Shown piece after piece: positions 24,149 to 31,740 of a stretch of 33,478 nucleotides of DNA. The stretch covers positions 1 through 33,478 of the forward strand of contig NZ_JAOWRF010000172.1 of the NCBI RefSeq assembly GCF_025753815.1, written 5' to 3'. Source of the stretch: Plectonema radiosum NIES-515. Lineage in GTDB: Bacteria; Cyanobacteriota; Cyanobacteriia; Cyanobacteriales; Nostocaceae. Position 1 is the stretch's first letter, and the number at the start of each line of letters is the position of its first letter. Below the pieces are notes generated by a model. That model was given only the letters and a program-made list of their open reading frames with translations, did no database searches and was not told the origin of the DNA. The translations under genes were made by a program, and so were the position numbers.

Positions 24149-24226
24149 CAGAAGACTTAACTTGTACATTGAACGGGATGTATCATAGAGAAAAATCTAT
24201 ATATGCAAAAAGCCGCCATTGGGACG

Positions 24227-24259
24227 GGTTGTGGTTTATTCACACAAAGGTTTTTCTAC
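24227..24259. repeat. 33-nt direct duplicate of the brnA 3' end
   Basis: GGTTGTGGTTTATTCAC followed by CAAAG and TTTTTCTAC occurs at 24227-24259 and at 24288-24320, with two mismatches. The right copy covers the last codons and stop of brnA, and the left copy lies beyond the gene. This looks like a small tandem duplication or the scar of an insertion at the 3' end. Confidence 0.8.
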
Positions 24260-24296
24260 AAATTAGAAACTATATAAATACACAGCAGGTTGTGGT

Positions 24297-24545
24297 TTAT
24301 TCACCCAAAGATTTTTCTACTGCCCTTCGGATGTACTTTTGATAGGATATACCTTCTTTTCTAGCAACTGTTTTGACTTTTTCTAATAACTCTTCTGAAA
24401 CTCGTAAGTTTACAGTTTTGTCTTTAGGTTTAAATTCAAAACTAACAGGTTTGAAATTGCCTTCATGAAGATACTCAGTCAAGTCTTGTTCTAGTAAGTT
24501 TTCTATTTCTTCATCAGTTGTCATTTTCGGCAAGATTTTCTTCAT
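24297..24545 (-). CDS. brnA: BrnA-like/CopG-type antitoxin
   Basis: 82 residues from the ATG at 24545, which has AGAGGTG about seven bases upstream; the frame is open farther upstream, but that part overlaps brnT. The C-terminal half (KTVNLRVSEELLEKVKTVAR, KEGISYQKYIRRAVEKSL) is a ribbon-helix-helix DNA-binding module of the CopG/BrnA antitoxin kind. The N-terminal half is acidic (TTDEEIENLLEQDL), as expected for toxin binding. The start overlaps the 3' end of brnT by 32 nt, so the two are translated from one message. It probably neutralises BrnT and represses the operon. Confidence 0.85.
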   Translation of the reverse strand: MKKILPKMTTDEEIENLLEQDLTEYLHEGNFKPVSFEFKPKDKTVNLRVSEELLEKVKTVARKEGISYQKYIRRAVEKSLGE

Positions 24546-24813
24546 AACGTCGCACCTCTTTTTCGTGCATGTAACGAGCGCTAATTGGTCTAATGAGTAT
24601 TTCTTCTTGCTTCTCACGCAAAGTAAATGCTACAAAAATATACTTATCCTTGATTGATTTACCTACTGCGAGAAATCTTTCCTCAACACCAGAATGGTTT
24701 ATATCCGGGGATATTTGTACATCGCTAGAGAATAAACTCTCAATTTCTTCTATTGAGACACCATGTTTTTGGCATTTTTGACAATTCCCATCATCCCAGT
24801 CATAACCCGACAC
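24514..24813 (-). CDS. brnT: BrnT-like ribonuclease toxin
   Basis: 99 residues from a GTG at 24813. It is the only possible start, because a TAA lies in frame three codons before it. The AAGAGG ribosome site abuts the GTG, which is unusually close and may keep toxin synthesis low. The BrnT pattern is clear: YDWDDGNCQKCQKHGVSIEE at the start, EERFLAVGKSIKDKYIFVAF in the middle, and IRPISARYMHEKEVRRYEE at the end with the conserved Arg/Tyr residues of this RelE-like fold. BrnT toxins cut RNA and slow growth. In this pair the toxin precedes the antitoxin, the usual brnTA order. Confidence 0.87.
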   Translation of the reverse strand: MSGYDWDDGNCQKCQKHGVSIEEIESLFSSDVQISPDINHSGVEERFLAVGKSIKDKYIFVAFTLREKQEEILIRPISARYMHEKEVRRYEENLAENDN

Positions 24814-24932
24814 CTCTTGTTACGCTGAAAATAACATTTGTATATACAAATGACAATACAGATAACATTTTTAATAAATTCCCCTTGAAAAACCAAGCGC
24901 GATACTCTTACAGAGTCACTCCGCGAACTGAT

Positions 24933-25079
24933 ATCTTGCACCAAGCGATTAGAAATCGCGGCTACACAGACGAAACCCGCGATTAGGCGGGTTTTAAACC
25001 CTTGATTTTGCGTTAGTCCGCGTAGGCGGACTTTGTTTGTATAGCCGCGATTTTAATCGTTCGGGCGGGCGTGCAAGAT
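24933..25079. mobile_element. 147-bp miniature element with ATCTTGCAC ends
   Basis: Inverted termini of about 50 bases begin ATCTTGCAC on both sides and continue into AATCGCGGCTACACAGACGA on the left, with the matching complement on the right. Inside are two hairpins, ACCCGC/GCGGGT at about 24975-24993 and AGTCCGC/GCGGACT at 25015-25032. No coding content. It ends 6 bases before direct repeat copy 2 and lies just upstream of brnT, so it may affect brnT expression. Confidence 0.85.
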
Positions 25080-25085
25080 GTGAGT

Positions 25086-25136
25086 GATCGCACTTCTTTC
25101 TCAGACACTCTAAAATTACATACATTACAATACCTT
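25086..25136. repeat. Direct repeat, copy 2, right of the BrnT/BrnA region
   Basis: 51 bases matching 24097-24148, starting GATCGCACTTCTTTCTCAGA. The two copies are 989 bases apart, counted start to start. Confidence 0.85.
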
Positions 25137-25167
25137 ATTTCCGAACTAACGCTTAAAACCTTAAAAC

Positions 25168-25191
25168 CCTCTAGAATGCTTCCTAGAGGGC
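25168..25191. terminator. Hairpin CCCTCTAG/CTAGAGGG
   Basis: An 8-bp stem with an 8-base loop. No T-run follows on either strand within ten bases. It could end the minus-strand transcript of the Cys-rich gene at 25381 or be a repeat. It is one of several hairpins between 25140 and 25380. Confidence 0.35.
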
Positions 25192-25256
25192 TGAATGAAG
25201 CTTACATTATCATTCGATGACCTAGAGACATTTTGGAAAGTCTTCTAGACACCATT

Positions 25257-25314
25257 GGTGACAAGTTAAGCCTGTAAGTCTTTTGTCAAGAGGCTTTGAG
25301 ACGAAGTTGTCACC
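25257..25314. other. Nested stem-loop structure downstream of the Cys-rich gene
   Basis: GGTGACAA (25257-25264) pairs with TTGTCACC (25307-25314), and inside it AAGCCT (25268-25273) pairs with AGGCTT (25291-25296). A short dyad GTTATTTTTAATAAC follows near 25336. The outer and inner stems are stacked with a 3-base offset on one side. This may be a 3' regulatory RNA element or a decayed repeat. I recognise no known RNA family. Confidence 0.4.
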
Positions 25315-25380
25315 CCCTGAGCTTCCTTAGACAGTTATTTTTAATAACTAGGTAGGCTTGCCAGGGTAGGGAGAATATCA

Positions 25381-25668
25381 TTACCAAGGCAGTGCGGGTG
25401 CTTGGGCGGCTATTGCCCATTTGTAACAACCGCCACCAGATTGACCTCCTCCATCACCACAACTATTTAGTTGATAACACTGGCTCTTCGATGGTGCTGG
25501 TGTCTGAGGAGCAGGAACCCAATAAAATTGCCCTGAGCTATTTTCCATCCAATAACATTGCTCTCCAAGAGCAGCCAAACTATCTTCTGCTGCGGTAAAT
25601 CCTGAAACGAGCAACATAAAGCTGCATACAGCAAAAACTAAAATAGACTGAATGATGTTTTTCTTCAC
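25381..25668 (-). CDS. Small secreted Cys-rich protein of unknown function
   Basis: 95 residues from the GTG at 25668. That start has AAGGAG nine bases upstream; the ATG at 25677 directly abuts the same AAGGAG, so the GTG is the better choice. The signal peptide KKNIIQSILVFAVCSFMLL ends near GFTAAED. The mature chain of about 70 residues is rich in Gly, Ser, Pro, Gln and aromatic residues. It contains four Cys in two similar blocks, EQCYWMENSSGQFYWVPAP and SQCYQLNSCGDGGGQSGGGC, the second ending CYKWA. Two disulfides are plausible. No family is recognised. It precedes a divergent, dyad-rich region shared with the FdhF/YdeP gene. Confidence 0.7.
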   Translation of the reverse strand: MKKNIIQSILVFAVCSFMLLVSGFTAAEDSLAALGEQCYWMENSSGQFYWVPAPQTPAPSKSQCYQLNSCGDGGGQSGGGCYKWAIAAQAPALPW

Positions 25669-25753
25669 AGTTGACATCTCCTTGATGAATAAAGTTCTAT
25701 CACTTGGAGTGAAAGCATCCTTATAGGGCGTTGCTGAATTCATAATGAATTAA

Positions 25754-25818
25754 GTAAAATTACAGATTTGTAATTTTACCTAACACTTGTACAGACACGA
25801 CATATCAAGTCTGTACAA
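25754..25818. promoter_or_regulatory. Two strong dyads upstream of the Cys-rich gene
   Basis: GTAAAATTACA-GATT-TGTAATTTTAC (25754-25779) is a perfect 11-bp hairpin. TTGTACAGAC (25787-25796) and GTCTGTACAA (25809-25818) are perfect 10-bp arms 12 bases apart. They lie 86-150 bases before the GTG start. The second looks like an operator for a dimeric repressor or a leader hairpin. No matching known regulon is recognised. Confidence 0.45.
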
Positions 25819-26055
25819 AATCGTGATTTTCACAATCCATATCTTGATTCAGTAATGCCTATTTTTAGGTTTGTTTCCGAAACTTTGTGATTTCCTAAAA
25901 ACTATTGTTGCATAACTGGCTATTAAAATCTTTTTCATTAAACAAAAAAATAAATAATCTATCTTTAGATAGAAAACATAATCTATTAATTCAATTGGCC
26001 AAATTATATATATGGGTACTAGTAAAATCAATTTATGCACAAATTAGTAAAAATT

Positions 26056-26168
26056 ATCAAACTAATAAGTAAGCAGACAGAATAAATTACAATTGAATTC
26101 TTTACTAGACAACAGTTTCAGCCGATATTTTGTGTAATTAATTCTTTTCGATTACTTATTAGTTTGAT
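26056..26168. repeat. 113-bp AT-rich inverted repeat upstream of the FdhF/YdeP gene
   Basis: ATCAAACTAATAAGTAA (26056-26072) is exactly inverted at 26152-26168, and the similarity continues inward (GAATAAATTACA with GAATTAATTACA). It has the form of a small MITE or a very long hairpin. About 150 further non-coding bases separate it from the ATG at 26322. The rest of 25819-26055 is AT-rich with no gene. Confidence 0.7.
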
Positions 26169-26321
26169 TTTTGAAAAAACTAAATAAAAATACTGTAGGG
26201 TGTACAAGTCAAACAGCTAACAAGGATGAATCAGCATCAACAAGCCGCAACAGGTACTTCATGTATATAGTCATAATTAGAATAATCACAAAAGTAACGT
26301 AATTAAGTTTAGATAAGCCAT

Positions 26322-28610
26322 ATGAGTCAAGATAACTTGGATTCTGCCCAACAATTTCCCCCGTTTAATGACAAAAACGAAGAAACACCAGATATCGGGG
26401 GTGGTTTACCTGTGATTGAATACTGGGCAGAGCATACAATTTCACCCGAAGGACCCAAACTCTGGAAAACTCTACTTCACCATAGTGCTTGTCTATCTTG
26501 CTCTTGGGGGACGGGAGGGCAAAAAGGGGGATTTACGAATGAGGAAGGAGAAAAACTTCAGCGCTGTATGAAAAGTGTTGAGGCAATTTCGGCAGAAATT
26601 AAACCAGGTATAAAGCTGCAAATTTTTGAGCAACGCAGCATTCAAGAGTTGCAAAAACTCACCTCAATGGAAGCAGATCGGTTGGGAAGATTGAGTTTTC
26701 CGATGATTTTGCGAGGGGGGAAATCTCACTATGAGCGCATTTCTTGGTCAGAAATTTATCAGATAGTTGAAGCCGGTTTCCGTAAAACCCCGGAGAGAGT
26801 AGCTTCTTATAGTTCGGGTCGATCTTCTAACGAAGCGGCATTTTTGCTGCAATTAATGATGCGATCGCTCGGTTCTAATAATTTAGCTGACTGTTCAGAT
26901 TTGTGTCACGCACCTTCGACTTATGGACTTGAGCAGATGTTTGCGACAAAAACATCGATTGTGAGTTTGGAGAGCTTGAAATCAGCCGATTGTGTAGTGT
27001 TGGCAGGGGCAAATTCTGCTTATAACCATCCACGCTTGATGAATGAGTTGATCAAATTGCGCGATCGCGGTGGAAAGGTGATTGTCATCAATCCGATAAT
27101 GGAAATTGGATTGGTTAAATTCGGTTCTCCTGCTTTCCCAATCAAATCTCTGATACCGGGTTCTGATATTTCTTCGCTGTATCTCCAACCGATTCCTGGT
27201 AGCGATTCTGTGTTATTCACTGGAATTCAAAAAGCACTTATCGAAAAAGGAACTATCAAAACGGAGTTTCTTCAAGCTCACACAGAGGGATGGGAAGCAG
27301 TAGTTGAGAATGCTCGCTCGATTCCTTGGGAAACTATTATTGAAATCTGCGGAGTATCCCAAGCAGAAATTGAGGCAGCCGCAACTATAATCAGCAATGC
27401 TAAAGGTGTTGTGTTTGGTTGGGCAATGGGAATCACCCAACACGATAATGGCGTAGACAACGTTTATAGTATTGGCAACACTGCATTAATCAGTGGCAAT
27501 ATTGGCAGAGAAGGCGCCGGTTTAATGCCCGTGCGAGGACACTCAAACGTCCAGGGGTTTGGCTCAATGGGCGTAACTACCCAAAAAATCAAAAAAGGAC
27601 TTCAAGAAGCCTTAGAAAAGCTTTTAGGGCGTTCTCTAAGCGCTGTTAAAGGGTATGATACTCGTGCTTTGATTGAAGCTGCCGACGAGCAAAAGGTAGA
27701 CACCCTCATCTGTCTTGGTGGAAATTTGTATGCAGCTAATCCAGATTCAACTCAGGCAAAACGAGCTTTAGGTAATATTGAAACTATTATTTATTTGGCT
27801 ACGAAACCAAATTTAGGACACTTTCATGGGTTAGCGAAACAAAATACAATTGTGATTCCCGTACTAAATCGGTTTGAAAATCCTTATAAAACAACTGTTG
27901 AATCGGGCAATAATTTTGTCCGTTTAAATGACGAGGGTGAAACTCATCTTCAAGAGGCTGATTTGATTCCCGAAGTAGAATTTTTGACAGAGTTAGCACA
28001 TCGAATTCATGGTGAATATCCGGTAGATTGGCGCCAACTTAGAGACACAAAATTCATCCGTCAACTCATCGCCAAAACGGTTCCTGGATACGAGAAAATG
28101 GCGACAATTGATGAAAGTAAAGAGGAATTTACTATTAGCGGACGCATTATTTCCACCCCTCACTTTCCAACTCCTTCCGGCAAAGCGAAGATGTTTGTGA
28201 CACCACTGCCGCAACTAACGCTTCCAGACCGAAAAGCCTTTGCCGCTGATGATGAGACTCAAGGGATTGTGGTAGCTTTAATGACAGGGCGTAGCTATGC
28301 TCAACACAATACTGTAGTCTATCAAATTGAAGACAAGTATCGGGGAATACCCCACCGGAACTGCATCTTAATGAATCGAATCGATTTAGAACAGGTAGGA
28401 TTGCACGAACATCAGCGGGTTACGGTTGAGGGAAACGCAGGGAAATTAGAAAATGTGGAAATCATTTATGGGGCAGTGCGTCCGGGGTCTGCGTTGATGT
28501 TTTACCCGGAAGTAAATGTGATTTTTAAACCACGGGTTGAGAAGCGATCGGGGACACCAGCTTTTAAGAGGGTGCCTGTGTTTGTGTATGCAAAAAATTC
28601 CAAGGGGTAG
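26322..28610 (+). CDS. FdhF/YdeP family molybdopterin oxidoreductase
   Basis: 762 residues from the ATG at 26322, cytoplasmic with no twin-arginine signal. It has the molybdopterin oxidoreductase fold. The N-terminal Cys pair in SACLSCSWGTGGQKGG takes the place of a full Fe-S motif. Then come SYSSGRSSNEAAFLLQLMM, LADCSDLCHAPSTYGLEQMF, the strand CVVLAGANSAYNHPRLMNEL, the GNTALISGNIGREGAGLMPV and GHSNVQGFGSMG blocks, and a C-terminal molydopterin dinucleotide-binding domain (GIVVALMTGRSYAQHNT, GALMFY-like SALMFYPEVN). This matches the YdeP branch, formate-dehydrogenase-like proteins of unknown substrate that in E. coli are linked with acid resistance. It stands alone; partner subunits and an FdhD-like accessory gene are not present nearby. 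Confidence 0.9.
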   Translation: MSQDNLDSAQQFPPFNDKNEETPDIGGGLPVIEYWAEHTISPEGPKLWKTLLHHSACLSCSWGTGGQKGGFTNEEGEKLQRCMKSVEAISAEIKPGIKLQIFEQRSIQELQKLTSMEADRLGRLSFPMILRGGKSHYERISWSEIYQIVEAGFRKTPERVASYSSGRSSNEAAFLLQLMMRSLGSNNLADCSDLCHAPSTYGLEQMFATKTSIVSLESLKSADCVVLAGANSAYNHPRLMNELIKLRDRGGKVIVINPIMEIGLVKFGSPAFPIKSLIPGSDISSLYLQPIPGSDSVLFTGIQKALIEKGTIKTEFLQAHTEGWEAVVENARSIPWETIIEICGVSQAEIEAAATIISNAKGVVFGWAMGITQHDNGVDNVYSIGNTALISGNIGREGAGLMPVRGHSNVQGFGSMGVTTQKIKKGLQEALEKLLGRSLSAVKGYDTRALIEAADEQKVDTLICLGGNLYAANPDSTQAKRALGNIETIIYLATKPNLGHFHGLAKQNTIVIPVLNRFENPYKTTVESGNNFVRLNDEGETHLQEADLIPEVEFLTELAHRIHGEYPVDWRQLRDTKFIRQLIAKTVPGYEKMATIDESKEEFTISGRIISTPHFPTPSGKAKMFVTPLPQLTLPDRKAFAADDETQGIVVALMTGRSYAQHNTVVYQIEDKYRGIPHRNCILMNRIDLEQVGLHEHQRVTVEGNAGKLENVEIIYGAVRPGSALMFYPEVNVIFKPRVEKRSGTPAFKRVPVFVYAKNSKG

Positions 28611-28654
28611 GGTAATACGGTTCGGTTAAATATTTTTATTGGGCATTTGGGTAT

Positions 28655-28890
28655 GTAGAGACGCGAAATTTCGCGTCTCTACAGCTCTAAAATCACTACC
28701 AAATGTCCTGATAATTACAGCAATTTTCAGGTAAATGAACTACATTATTATTTTTATCTCACGCAAAGTCGCAAAGCCGCAAAGGAAGAAATACAGAAAA
28801 CTTGAGTGTGGTCTAAATACATAAAAACTGCTGTAACATTAATAAAAATATCGCAACCCTCGTAGAGACGTTCCGCCGGAACGTCTTTAC
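28655..28890. repeat. Two GTAGAGACG palindromes after the FdhF/YdeP gene
   Basis: 28655-28682 is identical to the 28-nt palindrome in the Uma2 pseudogene, here flanked by GGGCATTTGG and CCAAATGTCC inverted arms. 28862-28890 is a GTAGAGACGTTCCG palindrome with one mismatch. Between them is CACGCAAAGTCGCAAAG, a common cyanobacterial tandem motif, near 28761. Confidence 0.9.
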
Positions 28891-28924
28891 ATTGTATGAT
28901 ATAACACCAAGCTTATTACATTAT

Positions 28925-28970
28925 AAAGGACGCGGTGAGGCGGATGATAAATCCGTGTTCCGCGTCCTTT
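28925..28970. terminator. Bidirectional hairpin between convergent genes
   Basis: AAAGGACGCGG (28925-28935) pairs perfectly with CCGCGTCCTTT (28960-28970), and an inner stem CGGAT/ATCCG (28941-28955) extends it. It lies between the stops of the FdhF/YdeP gene and the outer-membrane gene. It ends in TTTAATAATTATTT on the plus strand, so it probably terminates transcription from both sides. Confidence 0.6.
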
Positions 28971-29023
28971 AATAATTATTTCCGTCAAGTGAAATGACTG
29001 CATTTTAGTATCAGTCATAAAAA

Positions 29024-29554
29024 TTAGAAGCGGAAACCAACACCAGTTTGCAAGCTTAAAGCACCAGCATTGCTGTCTTTATAAGCGTCAATACCCCATT
29101 TAGCATCACCATACAAAACGGTGTTTCTAGCAATTTCTGATTCAGCACCAAGGGTTACTACAGGTGTATTCTTGTTTCCTAACTGGGTAGCTTTACCTTC
29201 ATCGGTGACAAACGAGTAACCACCACCAATGTAAACGTTAGTATTTTTAGCGATCGGTGCATCGTAAGTTAGTAACGGCATAAATGCGGTAGCATCACCA
29301 CCAAACAGAACGGCGCCCCGAACTGAAACAGGTGCGTTAGGTATAGCAGCACGTCCTTGAATGTTTCCACCTAACAAAGCGGCATCATTTTGTCTTCCAC
29401 CGTTGGTGACACCAGCAGAAACACCAGCACCGAGATAGCTACCCTTGAGACCGAGTGTTTCAGCGGTTTGAGGTGTTTGAGCGCTAGCAATTCCAGCACT
29501 AAAGATAACAGAAGCAACAGCGAGTGCAGAGGTTGCGATTTTTGCGAGTTTCAT
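29024..29554 (-). CDS. Small outer-membrane beta-barrel-like protein
   Basis: 176 residues from the ATG at 29554, with AGGAAG seven bases upstream. Although the frame is open farther up, the signal peptide starts here (MKLAKIATSALAVASVIFSA, cleavage at ASA). The mature chain alternates polar and hydrophobic residues in short strands rich in Gly, Ala and Asn: GSYLGAGVSAGVTNGG, SVRGAVLFGGDATAFMP, VYIGGGYSFVTDEG, TVLYGDAKWGIDAYKDS and QTGVGFRF. The terminal Phe is typical of outer-membrane barrels. It may be a small porin or surface barrel of about eight strands. The upstream sequence TTCACCC-GATT-GGGTGAA (29667-29684) is a possible operator. Confidence 0.75.
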   Translation of the reverse strand: MKLAKIATSALAVASVIFSAGIASAQTPQTAETLGLKGSYLGAGVSAGVTNGGRQNDAALLGGNIQGRAAIPNAPVSVRGAVLFGGDATAFMPLLTYDAPIAKNTNVYIGGGYSFVTDEGKATQLGNKNTPVVTLGAESEIARNTVLYGDAKWGIDAYKDSNAGALSLQTGVGFRF

Positions 29555-29666
29555 AAGGGACTTCCTGACTAGAGATTTAGTCAAATCAATGTTCTCTAGT
29601 ACTAGAATCTCTTTTTTTACGAAATGTAACCTCGCACTTTTGGATAGCCTGAATGGGTTAAAATAT

Positions 29667-29684
29667 TTCACCCGATTGGGTGAA
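29667..29684. promoter_or_regulatory. Dyad TTCACCC-GATT-GGGTGAA in the leader of the barrel gene
   Basis: A perfect 7-bp inverted repeat with a 4-base centre, about 113 bases before the ATG at 29554, in a position that suits an operator. No known regulator is assigned. Confidence 0.35.
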
Positions 29685-29735
29685 CACGAAATCGCCATTT
29701 TCAAACCCAACGCGATCGCAAATAATTAAAGGTTT

Positions 29736-29802
29736 GTAGTGTTCGCGTAGCGTCTCGTAGAGAGGACTAAAGTCCTCATTTGAGGGCTGAAGCCCTCACT
29801 AC
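29736..29802. repeat. Interspersed repeat with three nested dyads (GTAGTG ... CACTAC)
   Basis: GTAGTG and CACTAC bound 67 bases. Inside are two perfect hairpins, GAGGACTAAAGTCCTC (29762-29777) and GAGGGCTGAAGCCCTC (29782-29797). The GGGCTGAAGCCC core also occurs near 23975. The remaining 29803-30079 shows no gene. Confidence 0.8.
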
Positions 29803-30079
29803 GAAATAATCTCAATATTTTTTACATTACTCAATTAGGCTATCAATTTCAGCTTTGATTTTGTCTTTTGCGGTCATTTTTACCTTTTTTGTTATACCAT
29901 CAATAATTATAGTTTTTAGGCATAGCTGGAGAGCGATCGCACTTCTCAAAGCTAACTGCGATAACTTCTTTAAGCTGCGCTAACGCGAAAAAGTCCCATT
30001 CCCCATTGGTTATGGCACCTTGAGTTCGATCATGCAGGGAGCGTTGAAATTATTTCTTCCGCCTTAATGTAGATGGAGA

Positions 30080-31219
30080 TTATGGTTTAATTGCTATAGT
30101 ACCGATATTTTTAATAGCTATTCTTTTTTCCTTATTCTCAGAAGCCCCAGGAATATAACCCACATCCAACACCGATAATTTACTGACTTCTTTCGGTATT
30201 TCAAAGGTAAAAATTATTTTGGTAGGAATACCAGAAGCAATGTTGGTTGAAAAACGCAAAGGACCTGCGTTACTAGATTCCAGTCTACCAGATTGTGCTA
30301 ATTGAGCACCGTAGACAGTACCAGAGGGATCAATAGCATTAGTTATCCAAGAAGCATAACCAGAATAACCGCTAAATGAAACATCTTGACGTGTATTACT
30401 TAAATTTGTAATTACGGCACCACATATTACTTGTGTGCTATTAGTTCTATAGCAACCATCAGATTCAAATTTCAGGTTATTGTCTTCATCAATAGCTTGA
30501 GCTTTTAAGTTTGTCTGTTGTGATTTCTGATTAATAGATGGAGGAGATACAGGAACAGCCGTTGTTGTTGGGGCTATTGTAGGTGTAGGACTTAGAGGTT
30601 GAGGTGGTATTTATGTTGTCGGAACAGACGATTCAGTCAATGTTTCTTGATGTTTTCCAGTACTTTCACTTGATATATTTTCCTGACCCGGACATTGTAG
30701 TTTCAACCAACATCTAACTTCTGGAGTTGTAATAGTAAATATTACGCCTATCGCTGTTAATATAAGACTGACAATACCGAGAAATTGATTAAATCCTACT
30801 ATTTTTCTTCGATATCTCAAAACCTTGTCTTGGATAAGTCTCCATAGCTTTACAATTTGCTCATTTTCTTTATCACCATCCCAACCTACTAAATCCGCTG
30901 GTTGAATATCAGTAAATTCACCAGGAATTTTAACATTTTCAATTAAAACATGAATTAATACCTTTTTATTTCTTTTTGCTTCCGAAGCACGGTCTTTCAA
31001 TAAAGCAGATTTAATGGAAGTATTCGACCATAAAACTATGATAAATTTAGCTTTTTCCAGTACCTTTGTTGTTTCACTTATTATTTTTGCTCCTATTGAA
31101 ATATTTTGAGCTTTCCAAATATCAATACTATAGTAACTTAAAGCATTTTCAAGCTTACCAGCTATAGCTTTATCTGATTCAGAATAAAGCAAGCAAACTT
31201 CACTATTATGAACTTTCAT
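30080..31219 (-). pseudogene. TIR-domain membrane protein gene with in-frame TAA; C-terminal domain cut off
   Basis: The frame runs 380 codons from the ATG at 31219 to the stop at 30080-30082, broken only by a TAA at 30611-30613. Residues 5-130 are a TIR_2-type domain (EVCLLYSESDKAIAGKLENA, AKFIIVLWSNTSIKS, IHVLIENVKIPG). A helix at about 141-165 (FLGIVSLILTAIGVIFTIT) anchors it. After the TAA come a Pro/Thr-rich linker (PLSPTPTIAPTTTAVPV) and a beta-rich domain with two Cys (DGCYRTNSTQVICGAVITN, SKLSVLDVGYIPGASENK). A 202-residue TIR-membrane protein can still be made. The position of the catalytic Glu of NAD-cleaving TIRs appears to be Arg77, next to Asp76, so enzymatic activity is doubtful. 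Either a recent nonsense mutation or a sequencing error explains the stop. Confidence 0.8.
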
Positions 31220-31740
31220 CAGTTATTTATCTCAATTTTTAGATTACTAGTGTAGCACCCAAGCTTTTTTGATACTCACATAGCTCAAAACTCGCCACAT
31301 GATATAATAGTGTATAATATATTATTTGCTACAACATAGATACACTTAAGCTGAAATATATTCCGGGAAAATTCCGGATATTTTTTCATTGAATTCAGTA
31401 ACTGTGTAAGCAATTGTACTGAGCATCAAAAGGCAAAGACACTCTGGTTGTGATGTGTTTACACGATTTCCCTAGCATTACGCCATGTTCGCGCATTTTA
31501 TTAAATAGACCAACCAAATTAAACGTAAAATGTAGGGTGCGTTACAACTTCGCCTAACGCACCGTTTCTGTATCAAGATGCAGCTAATTTAGCCCACGCA
31601 GGTGGGCTTTGTTCGTTTAGCCCCAGCATTCCATGCTGAGGGGCGAATAAAGCGCAACCTCACATAGAATTGGTATTAGTTCTGAGTTGGAGCGTTAATA
31701 TTCATTCACAACTATCCAACCACTAACCACTAACTATCCA
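31220..31740. other. Non-coding gap with two repeat elements between TIR gene and murJ
   Basis: No gene seen. A palindrome GGTGCGTTA/TAACGCACC lies at 31536-31563. A structure at 31591-31643 comprises AGCCCAC/GTGGGCT followed by CCCCAGCAT/ATGCTGAGGGG. This second structure resembles the inner part of the element at 24933. Near 31365 is the palindrome ATTCCGGGAAAATTCCGGAT. A single TTGGAGCG unit is at 31687. Confidence 0.6.

Noticed and set aside
25849-26040. 63-codon frame with hydrophobic residues upstream of the FdhF/YdeP gene
   Set aside because: Very AT-rich, no ribosome site; hydrophobicity is explained by base composition.
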